This document shows positions 19,201 through 28,936 of a stretch of 64,000 nt of DNA, one piece after another (positions within the stretch are counted from its first letter, which is position 1; the number at the start of each line of letters is the position of its first letter). Location: the NCBI RefSeq assembly GCF_014235765.1, contig NZ_JACMYH010000004.1, positions 1 to 64,000 on the forward strand, given 5' to 3'. The notes under the pieces are model-generated. The model had not been told where the DNA came from, did no database searches, and saw only the letters and a list, made by a program, of their open reading frames with translations. Both the position numbers and the translations under genes were made by a program. This DNA comes from Pseudomonas baltica (GTDB lineage: Bacteria; Pseudomonadota; Gammaproteobacteria; Pseudomonadales; Pseudomonadaceae).

Positions 19201-22200
19201 AGGGTGTGAATCTGCAGGGCAGCAGCCTGGACAACCGCGACAACGGCACCGTTTCCAGCCGCAGCGGCAACCTGACGGTCAGTCTGAGCGGGGCGCTGCT
19301 CAACAGCAACGTCGGAGCGTTGGCCAGTGGCGGACGTCTCGACATCGACAGTGCCAGCCTGGACAACAGCCAAGGCGGCATTTTGAGCAGCAGCGCTGGC
19401 CAAAGCCTTTCAGTGCACGACTCACTCGACAACAGCCAAGGCGGCCTGATCGACAGTGGCGCGGAGCTGACTGTCCATGCCACCGACCTGAGCAACCGTG
19501 CCGGGATCGTCAATAGCCAGCAGACATTGAGTTTGACCGGCAAGGAGCTGGACAATACCGGCGGCCAATTGGCCAGCAACGGTAACATTACCCTCGAACT
19601 GCTGGGCACTTTGATCAATGCTCAGCGCAAACTCGCCAGCAGCAGACCCCCACGCATTCAACACGCCCCAAACATCGACAACCACGATGGGCAGATGGTC
19701 AGGCATAACCTGCGCAGCCTGTTCGCCAGCAGCTTGGACAACCCCAACCCAAGGCCACTGGCTCTGCTAGATCAACTGACCCTCGACGCCAGTGGCAGCG
19801 AGCAGAGCCACCCCGACAGTTTGATCTACAGCCAGAACGGCGTCGTCAGCCTCAGTGCTGATGCGCTGGAAAACAGCGGGGGCGTCGTGCGCAGCCAAAC
19901 TGGCCTGACCCTGCAAATCAGTGGCGCGATCGACAACGCCAACGGTCGTCTTATCACCCAAAATGACGACCTGATACTTGGGGCCGGTAGCCTGGACAAT
20001 CGCGGCGGCATCCTCTCAAGCCTGCGAGGGGCTCTAGAGGTGCGCATGGCTGGCGGTCTGCTCAACGACCAAGGTACCCTTCAAGGCGAACGCCTGACCT
20101 TGCTGGCCCTGGCCGGGCTCGACAACCAGAATGGCCGCATCGTCGCGCAAAGCGGCGACGCCAGCATCACCGCCGTCCACTTCAACAACCGCGCAGGCGG
20201 GCTGTATGCCAAAGGTCTGATCGACGTGACCGGCAACACCGCCACCAACGCGGGCCAAATTGCCGGAGGCCGCGTACGTTTCGCTTTAGGCGGCGCGCTG
20301 ATGAATCCGTTCGGCATCATCGAAAGCGACTCATCCTTCGACATCACTGCCGCTGACTTCGATAACCAGGGCGGCACCGTGCGTGCATTCGGCACACACG
20401 GGGCCTCGGTGTATCGCGTGGGCGGTGTACTGGATAACCAGGGTGGCGTGATCGAGATTGCGAACGCCGATCTGACGATCGACGCGGGCAGCTTCCGCAA
20501 TACCAACGGCTCTCTGCTGCACGTAGGCCTGGGTGAATTCAATATCTCCAGCGCCAACGTCACCGCCGCTGGTGGCAGCCTGGTCACCCGTGGTGGCTTC
20601 ACCCTCAATGCCGACAGCTGGACTAACAGCGGCGTGCTGCAAGCCGGGCGCCTGACCATCAAGGTCGGCAACTTTCACCAGACCGCCAGCGGCCAGCTGC
20701 TCGCTTCGCAGAGCCTGCGCGGTGAAGGCGCCAATTGGAGCAACGAGGGCAAGCTGGCCAGTAACGGTGACCTGTCGCTAAGCATCGGCGGTACCTTGTT
20801 CAATCAGGGTCGCATCACTTCTGTGGACGCCGCCGGGATCACGGCCGGCAACATCGACAACTACGGCACCCTCGGCAGTGCCCAATCCCTCACGCTCAAG
20901 ACCGGCACCTTGCTCAACGAGCGGGGACTGCTCTTCAGCGGCGGTGACATGGGCTTGCAGGTCGACAGCTTCACCAACCGTTACGCCGACGTCTACAGCC
21001 TGGCCAATCTGCGTATTGATCGCGACGGCAGTGGCGGCCATGCCAGCCTGATTCGCAACAGCTCTTCGACGCTGCAAAGTGACGGCAGCATGAGCCTGGC
21101 TGCCAGCACCATCGAAAACGTGCGCGCAGTACTCACGGCCAATGACGCTGGCATCTATACCGGCAAGATCTACCAAGTGGCCTGTGTCGAGGGCGTCAAC
21201 GCCGGCGACTGCTCTGGTAAACGCAATTTCGTCTTCGAAGTTCTGGAACGCCAAAAGCTGGAAGTCACCGAGGCGAGCCAGGCATCGAGCATCACCGCAG
21301 GCGGCAGCCTGAGTTTCGACGGCGGCGACCTGCTCAACCAGAGCAGCACCATTGCCACGGGTGGCAACCTCAGCGCCTCGGTCGCCAACGTGTTCAACCG
21401 CGGCATTGAAACGGGCGATACCGAATACGTGCGGACCTTCCGCACCAGCCGCCAGCGAGGTGCCAGCGGGCTGCTTTCGGAAGCCAATGCCTTCAACGAG
21501 CACTACTGGCTTGAAGGTGCTCGGTACGACGTCAATAACCTGAGCGGTCTGGAAGCGGGTATCAGCAACTTCCTGGCCTACACCGAGACCGAGCTCCCGG
21601 AGTTCGCCCGTGTGACCCAACTGTCGACCAGCGATCAAGGCTATGCGGCGGTCATTCAAGCGATCGGCGACGTTAACATCACCACCCAGAACAACTTCGA
21701 CAACAGCGTAGTACGCAACGACTACCACTACGTCGGCAGCGGCACCCGCACCGACACCGGTGCTTCAGGCAGCGATTTCAGCACTCGGGTCAGTCTCGAC
21801 GCGCAACTGCCTCCTGATCTCGCCCAACAACAGATCAACCCGCTGGCCCTGTCAGGCTTCAGTCTCCCCACCGGGCAAAACGGCTTGTTCCGCCTCAGTG
21901 ACCGACCCGCCACGGACAGTGCTGCCAAACAGACCGATAGCGGCCCGCAACACTGGACACTTGGAAGCGCCAGCATCGATGTGGCCCAGCGCACCCAGAC
22001 CGCCGATATAAGCCAGGGCCGTACCCCTCAGGTAGAGGGCAGAGTTCCCTTCGACGTCATCAATTCCGACGTTCACGTTGCCTCTCACCAGGCTCCGAAC
22101 ATCGATAACGTACTCGGCCCCGTCTCCGGCGCTGGCGGCTCGACAGTGACGGATGCATCGTCGCCCGGTCGCGCCGGGGAAGGGATTCCAGTCACCATCA

Positions 22201-25200
22201 ACCGCGCTCAGGGTCTGCCCGATGCGCAGCGTACTTCACAACCACACAAATACCTGATCGAAACCAATCCGGCACTCACCGACCTCAAGCAATTTCTGAG
22301 CTCGGACTACCTGCTGGCAGGCCTGGGCTACAACCCGGACGAAAGCGCCAAGCGCCTGGGCGACGGATTCTACGAGCAGAAGCTGATCCAGCAGGCCCTA
22401 GTCGCCCGCACCGGCCAACGCTTCATCGACGGCCAGCACTCCGACGAAGCGCTGTTCAAGTACCTGATGAACAACGCCATCGCCAGTAAGCAACAGCTCA
22501 ACCTGTCGGTAGGCACCACGCTGACCTCGGCGCAAGTCGCAGCACTGACCCACGACATCGTCTGGCTGGAAGAGTACAAGGCCAACGGCCAAAACGTGCT
22601 GGTGCCCGTGCTGTACCTGGCTCATGCCAACAACCGCCTCGGCCCCAACGGCGCGCTGGTCGCCGGCCGCGACGTCAACCTGGTTTCCGGTAACGATCTC
22701 ACCAACGCAGGCACCTTCAAAGCCAGCAACAACCTTAGCGCCAGCGCCGGCAACAACCTGGTCAACAGCGGCCTGGTGCAGGCCGGTAACCGACTCGACC
22801 TGCTGACGGGCAACACCCTCGTCAACAAGGCCGGTGGCGTGATCACCGGTCGCGACGTGAGCCTGACCGCCGTCAACGGCGACGTGATCAACGAGCGCAC
22901 GGTGACCAGCCATCAAAGCAGTGGCGGCTACCGCAGCGAACGCAGGGACTTCGCGGACACGGCCGCTCGGATCGAGGCGGCGAATGATCTGAGCGTGTGG
23001 GCGGGGCGTGATGTCAATAATGTGGGTGGCGTGTCGCAAGCTGGCAACGACCTGACACTGGCCGCCGGTCGAGATATCAACTTCGCCTCAGCCCAGCAGG
23101 CTGAAAGCAATGACCTCGGCCGCAAAGCCCACAGCAGTTCTGTCATCCAGCACGGCTCCAGCCTCGCCGCAGGCCGGGACGTCATCGCCACCGCCGGTCG
23201 TGACCTGACGGCCATTGCCAGCGACATCGACGCCAAACGCAATATCGCCATGGCAGCCGTCGGTGATCTCACGCTGAGTTCCGCGGCAGACGAACAGCAC
23301 ACCTATTCCAAAACCAAAAAGGTCACTGCACAGGAAGATCACGTCAGCCAGATCGGCACTTCGCTCGATGCAGGCGGCGACATCGCCCTGACGGCGGGCA
23401 GGGACATGGCCCTGGTCTCCAGCCGTATCACGGCAGGCGACGAAGCCTACCTGTACGCCGGTGAAAACCTGGAACTGCTGGCCGCTCAAGACAGCGACTA
23501 TTCCCTTTACGACAAAAAGAAAAAGGGCAGCCTGGGCAGCAAACAGACCCAGCGCGACGAGACGACCACCGTTACCAACGTGGGCACCGAAATCAAGACC
23601 GGTGGCAACCTCACCCTGGAAAGCGGCGGCGATCAAAAGTATCAGGTCGCCAAACTGGAAAGCGGCAAGGACCTGACCCTGGACAGCGGCGGCGCCGTTG
23701 ATTTCGAGGGAGTGAAAGATCTCAAGCAGGAGAGCCACGAGAAGAGCAGCAGTGATCTTGCCTGGATGTCCATGGGGGGCAAGGGCAGGACTGATGAGAC
23801 GGTGCGGCAGAGTGAGTTGGTTGCGCAAGGAACCTTGGCAATCAAAGCTACCGAAGGCCTGAATATCGATATCAAGCATATCGATCAGAACACCGTCAGC
23901 CAGACGATCGACACCATGGTCCAGGCGGACCCTCAATTGGCCTGGTTGAAAGAGGCAGAGGCACGCGGGGATGTGAACTGGCAGCAGATCAAGGAAGTGC
24001 ACGAGTCGTTCAAGTATGGGCACTCTGGACTGGGCCAAGGGGCGATTTTGGCCATCGTGATCATCGTGTCGGTTCTCACCGCAGGAGTTGCCAGCGGCGC
24101 CGCTGCCTCAGCCGGAACCGCATTGGGCGCTTCTTCCACCGGCACCATGGCCGCAGCCACTGCTACCGCTTCTGCAGGGCTGGGCAATATGGCAGCGACT
24201 GCCGCGCTTACGTCCATGGCAAGTACAGCAACCGTCAGCGCCATCAACAACAAAGGCAACGTCAGCGATACGCTCAGCGATACCTTCAACAGTAACAGCC
24301 TCAAAGGGTATGCACTCGCTGCTACCAGCGCTGGCATTGCAGGTCAGCTGGGCTACGACCCCACCCAGCTCGGCTTCAACGCGGAGAGTGCCGGTATGGT
24401 CGCTGCCAAAGCCGGTGCCGACTCACTGGCCAAGACAGCGATCACCGGTGGCAGCCTCAGCGACAACTTTGCAAGCAGCATGGTCAGCGCACTGATCACT
24501 GCTGCGGGCGCCCAAGGTGCAACCGCCCTCGGCAACTCTGCGATGGTTGAAGGTAGCCCCAGCAAGGTCGCGGCGCACGCCCTGTTGGGCGGCATGAAGG
24601 CATTGGCCATGGGCGAGGACTTCAAGACTGGTGCCCTGGCCGGTGGCGCGAATGAAGCCATGGTCAGCTACCTGGCGGACCTGGTCATGCCAGAAGGCTA
24701 TGAGCCCGGCAAAGGGGGCGCCGAACAGGCCAAGGTTACTCTGCTGGCCATGTCGAATGTGGTAGGCCTGCTGTCCAGCGTGGTGACAGGCGGCGATCCG
24801 CAGGTCGCAGCCGACATTGCAGCGACAGCCACGCAATACAACCACCTGAACCACAGCGACCTCACGCGCGCAGCCAAAGAGCTCAACGCCTGCGCCGCCA
24901 AAGACGGTGGTTGCTCCGAGGATGTTCTTCAAAAGTTTGTGAGGCTGAGCCGTGAGCAGGAAATTGCAGCGTTCCAGTCTTGCGCTGCTAACCCTGACTC
25001 TTGTGTCACCACCTCGTCGATGGTGGCCAATGCTCAGGCCAGAGCAGAGCAGCTTAAAGACCTCGCCTCCACGGCTGTGGCTCCGGATGCTCAGCACGTT
25101 TTTTCGCTTCTGCTGGCCGAGAACCATGAGGTTCAAAACGCCCTGGCACAGGTCACGGCGGGCGCCAAGGTCGATTCGGTTGTGCAGGAGCTGCAAAACC

Positions 25201-25700
25201 GGCTAGGGTTCAGCGACGCCCGGAAGGAGATGATTCGCGACGCTATGGTGGTAGCGGCGTCAATGGCGGTTGGGGGGAAGGGGGGTAGGGGTAGTGCGGG
25301 TGGAGCGAAAGGAGGGGTGCCCGGTCTCCTCCCTAAACCTGGTTCCACATCTACTCCGGCAAATGGTGTAGGCGCCGGTACGGCGTTTAAGATAGATTCG
25401 AAGCAGTTAGGTAAAAAACTCGGTAAGCACGTTGAAGATTTTGGCGGTAACGCGGCTAACCCAGCAGATCGTAAAATGGTACTCGAGAAAATTCATGACG
25501 TTGGCGGTAATCCTCAAAAGGTAATTGCTGGGACATTTGCCGGGCAAGGAGCAAATGGTGCTCGGGGTAATGTGTTTTTCAGAATTAAGGGTAATGATGT
25601 AGTTGTTACAAAGCCTGATGGGTCGTTCGTTACTATCCTGAAGGATGGGGTAACTCAGAATCCATCTGTACAGAGCGCGTTGAAGGGAGGCGTCAAGTAA
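16215..25700 (+). CDS. cdiA: CdiA-type contact-dependent inhibition effector / filamentous hemagglutinin
   Basis: Giant surface exoprotein of 3161 aa. An extended signal peptide region (residues about 1-49, ending WAQAEG) precedes the TPS secretion domain (about 50-300, with [23 protein letters not shown]). Residues about 330-1650 are hemagglutinin repeats of some 20 residues with recurring LDN(R/S)xG. A central region (about 1650-2120) would be the receptor-binding and secretion-arrest part. A second repeat block (about 2130-2550, AGRDVN / AGNDLTL) follows, then a hydrophobic helical pretoxin region (about 2610-2900) and a four-Cys segment near 2895-2935. No canonical VENN motif is present. 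The last 125 or so residues (from about 3035) are a separate toxin domain, encoded by A/T-richer DNA, with [29 protein letters not shown]. Its fold resembles small RNase toxins, but that is only inference. Confidence 0.9.
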   Translation: [3161 protein letters not shown]

Positions 25701-26170
25701 TGACCTTTACTGGCCCTATAAATACCTGGCTTTTAACAGTGTTCGGGAAGAAACTACTGTCAGTCAATGCTCTATTTCATGTTTTCTCTTTCGAACGAGA
25801 TTCTGCCCCACAAGAAGTAGGGCTTCTATTCGAAAATTCTCAAATGGGAAAGCTATATGGCGGGTCTGATGGTACTTCTCTCTGTTTTTCTTTGAATCCG
25901 ATTTCAAGCTGCGATTTAGGTGAATACGGTAGGCTCGATATTTTTTGCATCTCGGGTGACATTCATTTCTCCGATGTTGTAGGAAGTAGGTTAATTTCAG
26001 CATCGCTCGTGCAGACCTCAGCAGAAGATGTAGTGATAGGTGTTGTCCTCTCGTTTGATAACGGTTTTTGCCTATGCATTTTAAACTTGGGTGATGAGCT
26101 TTTTGTCTACGATGAGATTCCAGAGGAAATAATGACCGGTGAGGGGGTACGCCTTAACTCGGTGAGTTAG
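25700..26170 (+). CDS. cdiI: Putative CdiI immunity protein
   Basis: Small acidic cytoplasmic-type protein of 156 aa, with its ATG overlapping the cdiA stop (TAATG). Position, size, low charge and A/T-rich codon use all fit the immunity protein that neutralises the adjoining CdiA C-terminal toxin. No domain is recognised by eye. It contains alternating hydrophobic strands (SRLISASLVQTSAEDVVIGVV; GFCLCILNLGDELFVYDEIPE), suggesting a mostly beta fold. The function is inferred from location only. Confidence 0.7.
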   Translation: MTFTGPINTWLLTVFGKKLLSVNALFHVFSFERDSAPQEVGLLFENSQMGKLYGGSDGTSLCFSLNPISSCDLGEYGRLDIFCISGDIHFSDVVGSRLISASLVQTSAEDVVIGVVLSFDNGFCLCILNLGDELFVYDEIPEEIMTGEGVRLNSVS

Positions 26171-26172
26171 TG

Positions 26173-26331
26173 GTGCAAAAGGTGGGGCTGCTAGTTTCGG
26201 CGCTGACAATGTGGCCCTTTACCTAAAGGTGGAGGATCAACATAAAAAGATTCTATGGCCGGCTTGAGCCAGTAGTAGATATTGATGGTAGATATTTTAC
26301 TGGCAATGCATTAGGGCCATTGTGAGGGTAA
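26173..26331 (+). pseudogene. Degenerate coding fragment after cdiI (possible orphan toxin/immunity remnant)
   Basis: Directly after cdiI a short frame reads GAKGGAASFGADNVALYLKVEDQHKK and then, after a one-base shift at the A-run near 26245-26250, continues as FYGRLEPVVDIDGRYFTGNALGPL and a stop. No start codon or ribosome site is visible for either part. The join across the A-run gives one continuous protein-like sequence, suggesting a decayed gene end. CDI loci often carry such displaced toxin or immunity fragments downstream. The sequence itself was not matched to a family. Confidence 0.35.
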
Positions 26332-26566
26332 GGCTAATAATGTCTAGCTGAAACTCAGTGAGTGATCGTGCGAAAAGGAGCGGGCGGCGTAGGTGGCTTA
26401 CGTTTTACAAACTGTTCTGATGTAAGTTATTTGAGCCTTTCTTGACTGCATATAAGGGGGGCGTAAGGGGCCAGAATGCTTCAAGTATAGAATATGCCGG
26501 GCAATTAGCCCCAAGCTTTCACCTGGGGCTGTGCGCCTCAATCTACGACCCTTCCAACACCCCGCA
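26332..26566. other. Intergenic region between cdi locus and chemoreceptor
   Basis: No gene is supported. A frame around 26442-26530 (TAYKGGVRGQNASSIEYAG) may be another decayed coding scrap. An inverted repeat AGCCCCA/TGGGGCT at 26507-26530 lies between the converging cdi and chemoreceptor genes and could act as a weak terminator, though it lacks a T-run on either side. Confidence 0.35.
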
Positions 26567-28471
26567 TCACAAAACAAACTTACTCATCAGCCCCTGCAAA
26601 TGCACACCCAGTCGTGCCAGTTCAACACTGGACGATGCCGTTTCTTCACTTGCCGACGCTGTCTGCTCGGAGATGTCCCGGACATTGATCACGCTGCGGT
26701 TGATTTCTTCAGCCACTGCGCTCTGCTCTTCGGCAGAGGCGGCTATCTGCTGGTTCATTGATTCGATGGTTGCAATGGAGCGGCTGATGTTGCCTATGGA
26801 GGTGCCCGCATCACGGGTCAAGGCAACGCTGTCATCCGTCAGCAGGCGGCTGTTTTCCAGGGTGGTCGCTACTTGTGCGGTTCGGCTGTGCAAACCGTCG
26901 ATCAGGGTGGCAATTTCTTCGGTGGAAGTCTGAGTACGTTGGGCGAGACTTCGGACTTCATCGGCGACCACGGCAAACCCACGTCCGGCTTCGCCCGCGC
27001 GGGCGGCTTCGATGGCGGCGTTGAGTGCCAGCAAGTTGGTCTGCTCGGCAACCGCCTTGATCACGTCGAGCACGCCACCGATTTTGTTGCTCTCTTGTTT
27101 CAACTCATCCATGGCCACTTTGGATCGACCGACTTCAGCCGCAAGCGTTTCGATTTGAAGCACCGCCTTGGACACCACTGCATCGCCTTCGCGCACTTCC
27201 TTGGAAGCGCTGACTGCCGCATCCGAAGCCTGCTCTGCATTTTTCGCTACTTCCTGAACGGTCGCCGCCATTTGATTCATGGCAGTCGCTACCTGATCGG
27301 TTTCACTGCGCTGGCTATTGACCCCGGCGCTGGTTTGCTCGGTGACGGCTGAAAGCTGTTCGGCCGCGCCTGCGATCTGAGTGACGCCATCACGCAAGCC
27401 GCCTATCAACTGGCGCAGGTTCAGGGTCATCTGGTACATGCTGGTCTGCAGCATGCCGATTTCGTCCGTGCGCGTGCTTGGCTCACTGTGGGTCAGATCA
27501 CCGCGGGCCACACGGTCAGCCAACTGCAGTGTGTCGCGCAGTGGTACGACTATGAGGCGAGTGATGATCCACGCCGCCAGTGCACTCATGACGAGTGCTG
27601 CTGTGAGCCACAAAATCAACATCCGGTTGGCCTGATTGACGTCTGCAAGGCGCAGGTCGACCTGGTTCTGCGCCAGTTGGTTGGCCGAACCGAGCAGGAT
27701 TTCGATGTTCTTGGTGATGCCCGCCTGCCCCTGATTGATGGTGGCCTGGGCAGACGAAAATTGACCGATGGCGGCAGCGTACTTGTCCATCGAATCTGAC
27801 AGGCCTGCGACGGCGCTGGCATCAAGGCCTGAGGTGGTCAGGCTTTGCATGTAGTCGGACGCCGCAGTTATCGAAGCGACAGCCATTTGCTGGGCGTCGG
27901 GCTTCAGTGTGTAAGTGTATCCGCGAACATCGAAGCGCATCTTCTGAAACAGCGTGATGGCTCGCATGACAGCGTCGCGCTGTGCGGCGTCGCCGTCCAA
28001 CGAGTTGGCGCGCCCGTTCAGCTGCCGCAACTTTGCGTCCACACTGTCGGCATGGGTGCCCAACACTACTCTGCTGTCCTCACGCGCGTGCGTGGCATTG
28101 ACAATATTGTTGTAATGATCCTTGTATTCCTTCATGGCGGCTGCTGCAGTTCGCACATGAGGAATATTGAGTTCGGAGTTCAGTACGGCATTGAGGTAGG
28201 TGAGGTGGTTATCGAGATTGTCATAGGCAGCGAGCCAGTTCGCGGCATTGGCGTCATCCGAGCTTTGGCTGTAGACCAACCGCGCAATGCGCATGTCTCG
28301 CGTCAAGGTGCTCAGTTTTGCGATATCCGATATACGCTCGCTGCGCTCGCTCAATGAGGCGATGCCTCTCCAACCAGTCAAGGCAATCAATACGGTAAGT
28401 ATGATAACTAGTGTGAAGCCAAGTATTAACTTCGATCTGACCGTTAAGTTGGTTAAAGCACTTTTCAACAT
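26567..28471 (-). CDS. Methyl-accepting chemotaxis protein with HBM-type sensor domain
   Basis: Chemoreceptor of 634 aa. The start is placed at ATG 28471 ([15 protein letters not shown]) with GAGAGG upstream; an in-frame extension to 28600 is unlikely. TM1 spans about residues 14-34; a periplasmic helical domain of about 250 residues follows, long enough for the helical bimodular (HBM) class seen in McpS and McpQ of P. putida, which bind organic acids; TM2 is near 283-305, then HAMP and the cytoplasmic signalling domain with the hairpin tip [32 protein letters not shown]. The ligand is not deducible. It is the last gene of the chromosome before the island. Confidence 0.9.
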   Translation of the reverse strand: MLKSALTNLTVRSKLILGFTLVIILTVLIALTGWRGIASLSERSERISDIAKLSTLTRDMRIARLVYSQSSDDANAANWLAAYDNLDNHLTYLNAVLNSELNIPHVRTAAAAMKEYKDHYNNIVNATHAREDSRVVLGTHADSVDAKLRQLNGRANSLDGDAAQRDAVMRAITLFQKMRFDVRGYTYTLKPDAQQMAVASITAASDYMQSLTTSGLDASAVAGLSDSMDKYAAAIGQFSSAQATINQGQAGITKNIEILLGSANQLAQNQVDLRLADVNQANRMLILWLTAALVMSALAAWIITRLIVVPLRDTLQLADRVARGDLTHSEPSTRTDEIGMLQTSMYQMTLNLRQLIGGLRDGVTQIAGAAEQLSAVTEQTSAGVNSQRSETDQVATAMNQMAATVQEVAKNAEQASDAAVSASKEVREGDAVVSKAVLQIETLAAEVGRSKVAMDELKQESNKIGGVLDVIKAVAEQTNLLALNAAIEAARAGEAGRGFAVVADEVRSLAQRTQTSTEEIATLIDGLHSRTAQVATTLENSRLLTDDSVALTRDAGTSIGNISRSIATIESMNQQIAASAEEQSAVAEEINRSVINVRDISEQTASASEETASSSVELARLGVHLQGLMSKFVL

Positions 28472-28862
28472 GTGAGCCTCTCGAAATCGCTGTTTTAGTT
28501 TCTCCGGTCGGCTACTCCATGCCAGTGCTGCGTTCATCCAATCGGCAGCGCACAGGGAATCTTTAGCGAAGATTTTCACAAAAAGAAGGTTTTCTAACAT
28601 GCTGCTTGAAACATGAAAAGTTCAATATATTTAAAGATAAATATTGAGCCGGTCGAGGCGCCAGGAAGCTACTGCTCGCCTGCAAAATGGCAGCAACAGC
28701 GTCACCGTTGGGTGTTGGCACCATAGACACGAATGCTGACGTTTGTCTGCGATGTGCGTGCGTCACTTTTGGGTGCGAAGACGATTTGAAAGGCTGCGAG
28801 GGGTTGAAGCGATCAAGCTGAGATCGTGCAGCACAAGGACGTGCTGGACGAAAAGGAGAAGA
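28472..28862. other. Intergenic region before the island
   Basis: Upstream region of the chemoreceptor gene. The segment near 28612-28650 is A/T-rich and a likely promoter area. Nothing else is recognised up to the left attachment site. Confidence 0.4.
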
Positions 28863-28907
28863 TGGTGCACCAGACGGGATTCGAACCCATGACCCCTGCC
28901 TTCGGAG
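28863..28907 (-). repeat. attL: duplicated 3' end of tRNA-Arg(CCG)
   Basis: This 45-base stretch equals the last part of the tRNA-Arg gene at 48224-48268 (CCA end through the T-arm to the anticodon loop), with only two differences, at 28874 and 28890. The two differences are a compensatory change: the first T-stem pair is A-U here and G-C in the intact gene. Beyond the anticodon loop the similarity stops abruptly. It is therefore the chromosomal end of the original tRNA gene, left behind when the island inserted. Confidence 0.9.
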
Positions 28908-28936
28908 TCCTAAAAGTCGACGTTTAGAATCAATAC

